From positions 1-53,457 of the forward strand of contig SKXL01000072.1 of assembly GCA_007128425.1 (NCBI GenBank): 53,457 nt of DNA. The letters are read 5' to 3'. Shown in pieces: positions 18,567-26,248 of this stretch. A model generated the notes under the pieces. The model ran no database searches, was not told the DNA's origin, and saw only the letters and a program-made list of their open reading frames with translations. Position 1 is the stretch's first letter. Every line of letters starts with the position of its first letter. The position numbers were made by a program, and so were the translations under genes. Origin of the DNA: Balneolales bacterium (GTDB lineage: Bacteria; Bacteroidota; Rhodothermia; Balneolales; Natronogracilivirgulaceae).

Positions 18567-19016
18567 ATGCAAGTCATTTTAAAAGAGGATGTTGAAAAAC
18601 TGGGGCTGGCCGGTGAAGTAGTTGATGTAAAGGACGGTTACGGAAGAAACTACCTTATTCCAACCGGCAAAGCCGTACTGGCCACAAAAGGCGCCCGCAA
18701 AGCTGTTGACAAACAGATGAAGAAAGTGCTCGAGCAGCGCCTGGCAGATCTTGAAAAATCCAGGGAAACCGCAGAAGAGCTTCAGGGCACCAACGTGACC
18801 ATCGCTGTCAAAGCCGGCGAAGAAGGCAAGATATTCGGTACGGTCACCAATGTTCAGATCGCCGAAGCACTCAAGGAGAAAGGTTTTGAAATTGATCGCC
18901 GCAAAATCCAGATTGACGAAGATGTCAAACAACTTGGCGAATATACCGCAACGGTCAACCTGCATGAAGAGGTCAAGACCAGTCTGACGTTCTGGGTGGT
19001 CAAGGCACAGGATTGA
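18567..19016 (+). CDS. rplI: 50S ribosomal protein L9
   Basis: Two-domain rod-shaped 50S protein at the base of the L1 stalk. The N-terminal domain shows MQVILKEDVEKLGLAGEVVDVKDGYGRNYLIPTGKA (key part GLAGEVVDVKDGYGRNYL), followed by a long Lys/Glu helix, then the C-terminal domain with EEGKIFGTVTNVQIAEAL. At 149 residues it has the normal length. CAGGAG seven bases before ATG is a clear ribosome-binding site. It ends the operon before a terminator. Confidence 0.95.
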   Translation: MQVILKEDVEKLGLAGEVVDVKDGYGRNYLIPTGKAVLATKGARKAVDKQMKKVLEQRLADLEKSRETAEELQGTNVTIAVKAGEEGKIFGTVTNVQIAEALKEKGFEIDRRKIQIDEDVKQLGEYTATVNLHEEVKTSLTFWVVKAQD

Positions 19017-19058
19017 TTATTATTCAACAAGACTAATTGCAGTAAATCAATCGTTCTG

Positions 19059-19094
19059 AAAAGGAAATACAGTTATTTGTATTTCCTTTTTTTT
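19059..19094 (+). terminator. Rho-independent terminator after rplI
   Basis: A 13-bp stem AAAAGGAAATACA (19059-19071) / TGTATTTCCTTTT (19078-19090) with a 6-base loop and T residues continuing to 19094. It ends the rpsF-rpsR-rplI transcript. Confidence 0.88.
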
Positions 19095-19135
19095 AGTGCG
19101 CCCGGCAGGGCGCATCGGGTAACGAACTCGACCTC

Positions 19136-22100
19136 TTGAGAAAACGGATTCTCTTTCTGATTGTCGGATTGTGCCTCTGGGCGCACCCGGATCTGCAGGC
19201 ACAGATCTCATTGGAAAGAGAGCGACAGGTGCCTGCAGCCGGACAGGATTCGATTATCATCCTCGATCCCTGGATCATACCGGAAACATTCCATGTTTAT
19301 GCTGATACGGTATGGCTGGATGAAAACCAGTGGACACTGCATCCGGCAAAGGGAAGGTGGAGCTGGGATGTTTCAGCACCAGAACGAACCCGCTTCGACA
19401 CACTCCGTTTTAGGTACGAATACTGGCCCATCGACCTGCCTGCAACCATTTTTGAACGCCAGCTGGTAACCGTCGACATAACCGACGATCATTATGACCC
19501 GGACGGCGAAGTGCATGTTGCGCGCCGTCCGCTTCGTCAGCAGGAGCTGTTCGCCGATACCCGTCTTCAACGCAGCGGAAGCCTGAGACGGGGCTTTGTT
19601 GCAGGAACAAACCAGGACCTGTCCCTTGAGAGCGGACTCAATTTCGATATCAGTGGTCATATCACAGATGATATTGAAGTGGTTGCCTCACTTACCGACA
19701 GAAGCACACCCATCCAGCCTGATGGAACCACTCAAACACTCAGAGAATTTGACCAGGTCTATATCCGCCTGATGCACGAAATGGGGATGATGCAGATGGG
19801 GGATATTGATATCCGCCTGGACCAGAGCAACTTTGCTGTCATTGATCGCCGGTTGCAGGGAGTCGGATTGCAGGCAGATCTCAACCGGTATGGCAGTTAT
19901 GAGGGATCGGCAGCGGTGGTTCGCGGACAGTATCGGGAAATGCAATTCACAGGAGAGGATGGTGTTCAGGGTCCATACAGACTCAGCGGTTCCGACAATG
20001 AGCAGTTTATCATCGTGCTGGCCGGTTCCGAACGGGTTTATATCAATGGCCGGCGAATGACACGCGGAGAAGAGAACGACTACATAATCGATTACGGCCT
20101 GGGTGAAATCACATTTACATCCAATCGGATCATTACCGATCATTCCCGAATCACAGTGGACTTCCAGTACCTGCGTGATGCCTATACCCGCAGTGTGGTG
20201 GCAGCGGATGCGGAACATGATCACCTGCTAAACGGCCGTGTATCGTTCGGCGCTACGGTCATTCGTGAAGCCGACAATGTCAATCTGAGCACGCAACTTT
20301 TCCTGACGGAGCAGGAGCGTGAGGTGCTCAGACAGGCAGGCAATGACCCGCAGCTTGCCGTCATCAGCGGAGCAGATTCGGTCGGATTTCGACGTGATGC
20401 CGACTTCCTGCTTTACAGCAAAATCGACACCCTCTTTCAGGGTCAGGAGTTTGAAATATTCAAACATTTCCCCGGTGACTCTTCCGGAGTGTTCCGGGTG
20501 CAGTTCAGTCGTGTTCCGGACGGCGAAGGCGACTACCGAAGAGTCGGTCGCGCTGCAAATGGCATCCTCTACGAGTGGGCCGGACCAGGTATGGGCAACT
20601 ACATGCCACAGCGGCGGCTTTCCCGCCCATTGGAACAAAACATGATTGCATTGCGGAGCCGGGTAAAGGCCACCCCTAAGCTGAACCTTTACGGGGAGTG
20701 GGCAGGAAGTTATTTCGATCGCAACAGGCTCTCACCTGTCGGCAATGAAAACAACCAGGATTTAAGCTTTCTGGCCGGCGTGCAACTTGATCCCGTATCC
20801 ACTCGTCTCGGTATGGTTTCATTTGACCTCAAGGGACGCTATGAGGGAGAACATTTTGCCTATTTCGACCGTGTTCGCGAAGTGGAATTTGATCGCCGGT
20901 GGAATCTGATGCACATGGAAGAATCAAGAGAAGAGCGGCTGGAAGGCACTGCCGGCTGGGCCCCCACCGGCAATACCAGGCTGGATATCGGAGCCGGCGG
21001 AATACAGCGGCAGGGGTTCCAGGGTGTGCGAGGCGATGTCCATTTCGTTTCCAGGGAAGAGGGTCTGCCCGGATTGGACTATTTCATTGAACGAATAGAA
21101 AGCGAAGACCGTAATTTCGGTGAAAACGGGGCCTGGTTACGCCAGAGTGGACGGGTTGACTACGATATATCGTTGCCGATCGGAAATCTGCAGCCCGAAT
21201 TTGAGTTTGAACACGAAGATCGGCTGCAAAAAGACAGAGAAGCCGATTCGTTGATGGCAGGATCGCTGCAGTTTGTTGAAATTGGCCCGGGATTGTACTA
21301 CCTGTTGTCGGATCGCTTTCGTGTAGGCAGCACGATACGCTATCGGAAAGACCGTGGCATCCTGAATGGCCGTCTTGCTGACGAATCAAGAGGAATCACC
21401 CAGCGGTATATCCTGGATTATCGCCACAGCTCGCTGTTTCAGACCCGTAATACCGTAGGCTTGCGTCAGCGTCAATTCGAAGAGATATTCCGGATAGATC
21501 AACAGCGACTTGACAGCAGGGGAGTATTGTTGAGATCGGTAACCGACTATCGCCCATGGAACAGATTTATTGAAACACAATTTCTATACGATGCCAATAC
21601 AGAACGGCGGCCATTGCTCCAGGAAGCCTTTATCGAGGTAGGACCCGAGTTGGGTCAGTATGTCTGGATTGATCTGAATGATGACGGTGTGCAACAGGTC
21701 GATGAGTTCTTCCCTGAACAGGGTCCGAACGAAGGTACGTTCATCAAGCAGCTGGTACCGTCTGAAGAGCTTTTCCCGGTAATTGCATTGCGAGCACGCT
21801 GGCGGACGACGGTGAATCCCGAGCAGATCATTGATCCCTTTGACGCCAGATACTCCAGATGGCTCGATTTTCTCTCCGGAATACGGTGGCATTCGCTTGT
21901 TGATATCCGCGAGGAAAATAGAACCGGACAGCTTGAAGATATCTATCTGATGCGCCTGAACAAGTTTCGGGATGACTCACTCACTATCAACGGTCGTCTC
22001 TTTATTGAGCAGGATATTGAGTTTTTTCGCAATAATACCCGCCGGGAACTCAGGATTACAGCCGATCGCTTGCGCTCTAAGCAGCGCCAGGCCAGTGGCC

Positions 22101-22642
22101 TGGAACATCGCAGCTCGGAAAATTTTCAGGTACGGGCAGGCAGTCGAATTTCTCGCCGTTACCGTATAATGGTCCTGGCACTTATTGGCCGAAATGAAAA
22201 CCAGAGTGAAACATTTGCGTCCCGTAATTATACCATCAGCGGTGGTGAAGTAAGACCCAGACTTGATATTCGCTGGAGCCAGAGATTACAATCGGGTGCC
22301 GGTTTTTCCCTGCTGAACAAATCCGACCATTTTGCGGAGGATCCGGCACGAGTCCGCGGATTGACTCTGCGGACGGATTCGAGAATGACTATCGGACGTC
22401 GCCTTCAGGCATCGGTTCGGCTCGAAAGACGCAGCTACAGCCTGTCAGGAGGCCCATCAACCAGTATGGGCGAATTTGAGTTGACGGATGGTGCCGGAAT
22501 TGGCCAAACATGGGCCTGGTCTCTTCAATCTGATTACCGTATTAGCGACTTTTTGAGGGCAAGCCTGCAGTATGACGGACGTACGGTTCCAGCAAGACCT
22601 GCCATCCAAACGCTTCGTTTCACCGTCAATGCTGTGTTTTAA
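19136..22642 (+). CDS. Large outer-membrane/surface protein of the FCB group
   Basis: A 1168-residue exported protein with no firm family name. The start is TTG at 19136, the only one that gives the full signal peptide MRKRILFLIVGLCLWAHPDLQA, with cleavage before QISLE. The middle contains GTNQDLSLESGLNFDISG, then IEVVASLTDRSTPIQPDG and LREFDQVYIRLMHE (about residues 156-216), a block I associate with large cell-surface proteins of Bacteroidota and relatives, including parts of SprA. YINGRRMTRGEENDYIIDYGLGEITFT looks like a beta-sandwich repeat. The second half consists of amphipathic beta strands with frequent Arg/Tyr ends and closes on a strand ending VNAVF, as expected for a barrel. It is far shorter than SprA (about 2,400 residues), so it is a relative at best. 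It has its own unit after the rplI terminator. Confidence 0.72.
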   Translation: MRKRILFLIVGLCLWAHPDLQAQISLERERQVPAAGQDSIIILDPWIIPETFHVYADTVWLDENQWTLHPAKGRWSWDVSAPERTRFDTLRFRYEYWPIDLPATIFERQLVTVDITDDHYDPDGEVHVARRPLRQQELFADTRLQRSGSLRRGFVAGTNQDLSLESGLNFDISGHITDDIEVVASLTDRSTPIQPDGTTQTLREFDQVYIRLMHEMGMMQMGDIDIRLDQSNFAVIDRRLQGVGLQADLNRYGSYEGSAAVVRGQYREMQFTGEDGVQGPYRLSGSDNEQFIIVLAGSERVYINGRRMTRGEENDYIIDYGLGEITFTSNRIITDHSRITVDFQYLRDAYTRSVVAADAEHDHLLNGRVSFGATVIREADNVNLSTQLFLTEQEREVLRQAGNDPQLAVISGADSVGFRRDADFLLYSKIDTLFQGQEFEIFKHFPGDSSGVFRVQFSRVPDGEGDYRRVGRAANGILYEWAGPGMGNYMPQRRLSRPLEQNMIALRSRVKATPKLNLYGEWAGSYFDRNRLSPVGNENNQDLSFLAGVQLDPVSTRLGMVSFDLKGRYEGEHFAYFDRVREVEFDRRWNLMHMEESREERLEGTAGWAPTGNTRLDIGAGGIQRQGFQGVRGDVHFVSREEGLPGLDYFIERIESEDRNFGENGAWLRQSGRVDYDISLPIGNLQPEFEFEHEDRLQKDREADSLMAGSLQFVEIGPGLYYLLSDRFRVGSTIRYRKDRGILNGRLADESRGITQRYILDYRHSSLFQTRNTVGLRQRQFEEIFRIDQQRLDSRGVLLRSVTDYRPWNRFIETQFLYDANTERRPLLQEAFIEVGPELGQYVWIDLNDDGVQQVDEFFPEQGPNEGTFIKQLVPSEELFPVIALRARWRTTVNPEQIIDPFDARYSRWLDFLSGIRWHSLVDIREENRTGQLEDIYLMRLNKFRDDSLTINGRLFIEQDIEFFRNNTRRELRITADRLRSKQRQASGLEHRSSENFQVRAGSRISRRYRIMVLALIGRNENQSETFASRNYTISGGEVRPRLDIRWSQRLQSGAGFSLLNKSDHFAEDPARVRGLTLRTDSRMTIGRRLQASVRLERRSYSLSGGPSTSMGEFELTDGAGIGQTWAWSLQSDYRISDFLRASLQYDGRTVPARPAIQTLRFTVNAVF

Positions 22643-22801
22643 AGGTATATGTGATATATTGGTTGTCAGTCACCGGAAAAATGCCGGTAAGATATACTTG
22701 CCGGATGATCCGCCCGTTTGTAGTGGATATTGATAAATTAATATCAAATTTTACTATTTAATGTGATGCATATTTTGCAAGTTTTTGTATTATAACCTTG
22801 C

Positions 22802-22877
22802 AATGTCAAAGTCCGTCAGATTTGTCTGCAAGTGATGGAGTTTATAATAACTCCTGATGCATCTGAACTTTGACATT
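22802..22877. repeat. 11-bp inverted repeat overlapping the exbB -35 box
   Basis: AATGTCAAAGT at 22802-22812 is the exact reverse complement of ACTTTGACATT at 22867-22877, with 54 bases between. The right arm contains the -35 box TTGACA. Between the arms lies a 6-bp stem GGAGTT/AACTCC with loop TATAAT. It may be an operator pair with arms about six helical turns apart, or a foldable leader; it has no T-tract. Confidence 0.6.
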
Positions 22878-22898
22878 TGATGCAAAATAGTCTATAAT
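22870..22898 (+). promoter_or_regulatory. Consensus sigma-70-type promoter of the exbB operon
   Basis: TTGACA (22870-22875), 17 bases, TATAAT (22893-22898): a perfect match to the classical -35/-10 consensus and ideal spacing. Transcription would start near 22905, about 45 bases before the ATG. The Bacteroidota -7 element TAnnTTTG is not met here. Confidence 0.7.
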
Positions 22899-22950
22899 CA
22901 CCCTATTGTATTACAAAGAATTCAACATTTGGAAATAATCGGAGAATCGT

Positions 22951-23709
22951 ATGACCCTCTCGTTTAGTGCACTACTTTTCCAGGGCGCCCTGGAAGAAGG
23001 CTTATTCAATATGCTTGTGGGATATTTCAACGAAGGCGGTCCGTTTATGTGGCCCGTACTCATTGCTCTTATCCTCGGACTTGCCATTTTTCTTGAGCGG
23101 CTTATTACGCTCAACAGAGCCGATATCAACACCCGTAAATTCATTCTTGATGTGAAAGAAGCCCTGCAGGAGGGTGGAATTCAATCAGCTGAAGAGCTAT
23201 GCTCCTCCACCAGAGGTCCGGTTGCTTCGGTTTTCCAGGCTGGTCTTCTTCGCGCCGACGAAGGAATTGATGCTGCTGAAAAAGCGATCACTTCCTACGG
23301 CTCTATTGAGATGAGCTTCCTGGAAAGAGGTCTTGTCTGGCTTTCCCTTTTTATTGCCATCGCTCCCATGCTTGGATTTACCGGTACGGTTATCGGAATG
23401 ATTCAGGCGTTCGATGCTATTGAGGCAGCCGGTGACATTTCACCCAGCCTTGTGGCCGGTGGTATTAAAGTGGCCCTTCTTACTACAGCATCCGGTCTGA
23501 TTGCCGGTATTATACTGCAGGTCGGATACAACTATTGCGTTTCCAAAATTGACCGTCTTGTTGTGGACATGGAAGAGAGCTCCATTGTACTGGTAGACTC
23601 TATTGCACTCCTTCAGCAGGGCAAGCAGATTATCTCTGACGAAGAGCGTGCCGAGCGTGAAGCCGGTAAAAGCGATACTTCTTCTGAAGAAGGCAAATCC
23701 GATTCCTAA
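22951..23709 (+). CDS. MotA/TolQ/ExbB-family proton channel protein
   Basis: Inner-membrane proton channel subunit that, with ExbD/TolR partners, uses the proton gradient to energise outer-membrane processes through a TonB- or TolA-like protein. The 252-residue protein has an N-terminal helix (WPVLIALILGLAIFLERLITL), a cytoplasmic domain, then the conserved pair of helices with LFIAIAPMLGFTGTVIGMIQAF and VAGGIKVALLTTASGLIAGIILQ, where the Thr and Gly-rich turns line the pore. The C-terminal tail is acidic. It is first in an operon with a small membrane protein and two ExbD-like genes. No tonB or tolA lies beside it, so ExbB cannot be told from TolQ. Confidence 0.92.
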   Translation: MTLSFSALLFQGALEEGLFNMLVGYFNEGGPFMWPVLIALILGLAIFLERLITLNRADINTRKFILDVKEALQEGGIQSAEELCSSTRGPVASVFQAGLLRADEGIDAAEKAITSYGSIEMSFLERGLVWLSLFIAIAPMLGFTGTVIGMIQAFDAIEAAGDISPSLVAGGIKVALLTTASGLIAGIILQVGYNYCVSKIDRLVVDMEESSIVLVDSIALLQQGKQIISDEERAEREAGKSDTSSEEGKSDS

Positions 23710-23738
23710 CCATTTATTTACCAATACACACATCTATT

Positions 23739-24008
23739 ATGTACGTACCTATAGCAATCGGACTGATGCTGGCATTGGTAGCCATTGGAGTCGCGTCCAT
23801 GATTGGATTTGGCATTAAGAATGTTGTTCAGGGCAAGCAGGAGCTGATGAAAATCGGTGTTTACCTGGTGCCTGCCCTGATTTTTTTAATCTCCTATCTG
23901 ATCTCTGGCGGTGTAACCGATGCTGCTATTCTTACCATGCTGATCACCATGGCCCTCCTTGCGGTCATGCTGGTTGTCACCGGTCTGCGCACCACTTTCA
24001 AATTCTGA
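23739..24008 (+). CDS. Small three-helix membrane protein between exbB and exbD
   Basis: An 89-residue protein that I do not recognise. It is almost all membrane: helix 1 IAIGLMLALVAIGVASMIGF, helix 2 VYLVPALIFLISYLISG and helix 3 AAILTMLITMALLAVMLVVTG, with a short basic loop (KNVVQGKQELMK) after helix 1 and a basic end. It lies 29 bp after the exbB-like gene and 12 bp before the first exbD-like gene, so it must be co-transcribed. A role as an accessory subunit of the channel is inference from position only. Confidence 0.8.
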   Translation: MYVPIAIGLMLALVAIGVASMIGFGIKNVVQGKQELMKIGVYLVPALIFLISYLISGGVTDAAILTMLITMALLAVMLVVTGLRTTFKF

Positions 24009-24020
24009 TTTCAGTTACAT

Positions 24021-24578
24021 ATGCAATTAAAAAAACGTTCTCGTGAAGTAGCGGAAGTACCTCAGGCAGGGATGGCAGACATTGCCTTCCTTCTTCTGAT
24101 ATTCTTTCTCGTTGTCACGACTATTGACGTTGACACCGGTATAGGCATGCAGTTGCCGCCGCCACCGGATCCCGATCAGGAACCGCCGCCGATTCGCGAG
24201 CGGAACCTCATGAATATTCTGGTGAATGCACAGGGCTTTATCCTGATCAATGAAGAGCGTGCCAGCCTGCCCGAAGTCCAGCAGCTTGTCATGGATTTTG
24301 TTGACAATCAGAACCGCGCTCAGGATCCCAACCTTTCCGAATCCCCTCGTCAGGCGATCGTATCGATTAAAACCGACAGGCAAACGCCCTATGAGATCTA
24401 TATCGATATGCTTGATGAAGTGATTGGAGCCTACCGGCAACTCAGGGATGAAGCCTCCATGAGGGAATTCGGTATTCCTTACCGGCAGTACAACGCCCGG
24501 GTAAGCCGTGAAGACAACGTTATTCGCGAAATGTATCCTCAGAATATTTCTCTGGCTGAGCCGGACCCGGGATCCTAA
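24021..24578 (+). CDS. ExbD/TolR-family protein 1
   Basis: Periplasm-facing partner of the ExbB-like channel. The 185-residue protein has a basic cytoplasmic start (MQLKKRSREVAEVP), one transmembrane helix preceded by the key Asp (GMADIAFLLLIFFLVVTTIDV), then a Pro-rich linker (MQLPPPPDPDQEPPPIRERN) and a TolR-like periplasmic domain (ILVNAQGFILINEERASLPEVQQLV, VSIKTDRQTPYEIYIDMLDEV). The last 45 residues or so are an extension beyond the usual ExbD end. Confidence 0.92.
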   Translation: MQLKKRSREVAEVPQAGMADIAFLLLIFFLVVTTIDVDTGIGMQLPPPPDPDQEPPPIRERNLMNILVNAQGFILINEERASLPEVQQLVMDFVDNQNRAQDPNLSESPRQAIVSIKTDRQTPYEIYIDMLDEVIGAYRQLRDEASMREFGIPYRQYNARVSREDNVIREMYPQNISLAEPDPGS

Positions 24579-24596
24579 AACCATGCAGAGTTAATT

Positions 24597-25055
24597 ATGT
24601 CAAAATTTCAAAAAAAACAGGCTAATACCAAGCAACAGGTTCCAACCGCTGCCATGCCGGACATCATTTTCATGTTGCTTATTTTCTTCATGGTGGTAAC
24701 GGTATTGCGCGAAGTGGAGCTGCAGGTAAGAGTTGACTTTACGCGTGCAGACAACATCGAGAAAATTGAACAAAAACGCCTGGTCAGCTATATCTATATC
24801 GGACCTGAAATTCTTGGTGGAGGCCAATACGGCGATACCCGTGTCCAGATTGACGATGCACTCATCGACGACATTTACGCCATCCGGCGGTTGATGTACG
24901 ACAAGCTGATGGAAGAACCCCGACTAATCGTCTCGCTTCGTGTGGATCAGAAATCGGAAATGGGCATCGTAAGTGATGTGCAACAGGAGCTCCGCGAAGC
25001 AGGCACGCTGCGTATCAATTACTCGACATTGAGGGGAACACAAGTCCCTATGTAA
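24597..25055 (+). CDS. ExbD/TolR-family protein 2
   Basis: Second ExbD-like subunit, 152 residues. The transmembrane helix again carries the essential Asp (AAMPDIIFMLLIFFMVVTVL). The periplasmic part has VQIDDALIDDIYAIRRLMYD and IVSLRVDQKSEMGIVSDVQQEL, the expected substrate-domain strands. It lies 18 bp after the first copy and closes the operon before a strong terminator. Paired, diverged ExbD copies are common in Bacteroidota-type TonB clusters and may form a heteromeric channel core. Confidence 0.92.
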   Translation: MSKFQKKQANTKQQVPTAAMPDIIFMLLIFFMVVTVLREVELQVRVDFTRADNIEKIEQKRLVSYIYIGPEILGGGQYGDTRVQIDDALIDDIYAIRRLMYDKLMEEPRLIVSLRVDQKSEMGIVSDVQQELREAGTLRINYSTLRGTQVPM

Positions 25056-25138
25056 AACCCGATGTGAGTTGTAATGCATCGGAAGATGCACATCCTGGTT
25101 CTCCCAATGTACTGATAAACCCAATGTTGTAACTCATT

Positions 25139-25174
25139 AAAGGCAATCCGGACACCTCCGGATTGCCTTTTTTT
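25139..25174 (+). terminator. Rho-independent terminator after the exbD genes
   Basis: A 13-bp perfect stem AAAGGCAATCCGG (25139-25151) / CCGGATTGCCTTT (25158-25170) with loop ACACCT and a T-tract to 25174. It ends the exbB operon and lies only 11 bp before the thiL start codon. Confidence 0.93.
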
Positions 25175-25185
25175 CTGATAATTAC

Positions 25186-26220
25186 ATGTCCTCTTCGACC
25201 TCAGATAAATCCATCTCAAGTATCGGACGAACCGGCCTTCTCAAAAATATCGCCGGATTCTCAACCTTCCGCTCGGAAAAAGTCGAACAGGGCATCGGTG
25301 ATGACGCCGCTGTCCTGAAAAGCGATGAAACTCGCTACGGACTGATATCCAGCGAGACTTTTGTTGAGGGTGTTGAGTTTGATCTCACCTTCATGCCCTT
25401 CCACCAGATAGGTGCAAAAGTAATAACTGCAGCCGTTAGTGATATCTACGCGATGAACGGCCAGCCTCACGCTGTACTGATCAATCTGGGAGTGCCGAAC
25501 AGAATAACAACGGATATGATAGATAACCTGTATAAAGGCATTGGCATGGCCTGCTCCGATTACGGTTGTCAACTTTCTGGTGGTGACCTGACCGGATCAC
25601 ACAATCCACTCATCATCTCAGTAAGTGTATATGGTGATGTATTACATGAAAAAATAGTGTACAACCGGGGCGCTCAAACAGGAGACGCCGTTTGTGTTAC
25701 CGGTGATCTCGGCAGCGCTATTGCGGGTCTTAAAGTACTTCTCCGGGAAAAGAGACACTGGGAAGAGTCGGAAGACCCCGTCATGCAACCCGACTTGAGC
25801 GAATGGGATTACGTTGTGAAACGTCAGCTTGTACCGGTTGCAAAGAAAGAGATTATCGAAACTTTCCATCAAAAGGAAATCAAGCCGACGGCCATGATCG
25901 ATGTGAGTCAGGGTCTGATTAACGACCTCAGACGCATTGCATCCAATTCGGAGAAAGGGGCGTATATCTATCAGGCCGCACTTCCCATTGATCTGCAAAC
26001 GCGTAGTGTTGCTGACGAAATGAAGGAGGATGTGGATAAATATGCCCTTTTTGGCGGGGAAGATTTTGAACTTCTGTTTACACTGCCCGAAAACCAGGTG
26101 AAAAATCTGACGGATTTCAGCAAGGACTTTACAGTGATCGGTAGAATTACCGATGATTCGGATCGGATTGAAATGCAGACAGCCGAAGGGGACGTGATTG
26201 TATTTGACGACCCCGGCTGA
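25186..26220 (+). CDS. thiL: Thiamine-monophosphate kinase
   Basis: Phosphorylates thiamine monophosphate to thiamine diphosphate. The 344-residue protein has the PurM/SelD-type ATP-binding fold with GIGDDAAVL, SDIYAMNGQPHAVLINLGVP, GGDLTGS, CVTGDLGSA and ALFGGEDFELLFT. The sequence is close to the Bacteroidota form of ThiL. One change stands out: the motif usually DVSDGL or DISDGL reads DVSQGL, with Gln242 (codon CAG, 25909-25911) where an Asp is expected near the ATP/Mg site. The frame is otherwise intact. The gene is not in a thi operon; ftsH follows by 28 bp. Confidence 0.9.
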   Translation: MSSSTSDKSISSIGRTGLLKNIAGFSTFRSEKVEQGIGDDAAVLKSDETRYGLISSETFVEGVEFDLTFMPFHQIGAKVITAAVSDIYAMNGQPHAVLINLGVPNRITTDMIDNLYKGIGMACSDYGCQLSGGDLTGSHNPLIISVSVYGDVLHEKIVYNRGAQTGDAVCVTGDLGSAIAGLKVLLREKRHWEESEDPVMQPDLSEWDYVVKRQLVPVAKKEIIETFHQKEIKPTAMIDVSQGLINDLRRIASNSEKGAYIYQAALPIDLQTRSVADEMKEDVDKYALFGGEDFELLFTLPENQVKNLTDFSKDFTVIGRITDDSDRIEMQTAEGDVIVFDDPG

Positions 26221-26248
26221 TATCTGAAAAATTGCGTATCTTGCAATC

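Larger units (their letters stand above)
22643..22950. other. 308-bp regulatory gap before the exbB operon
   Basis: No gene is seen. The DNA is AT-rich. It holds a perfect sigma-70-type promoter (22870-22898), an 11-bp inverted repeat (22802-22812/22867-22877) and a small GGAGTT/AACTCC hairpin between the arms. A second, weaker -10-like TATAAT occurs at 22843-22848. A short ACCGG/CCGGT hairpin just after the preceding stop has no T-tract and is not a convincing terminator. Confidence 0.6.
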
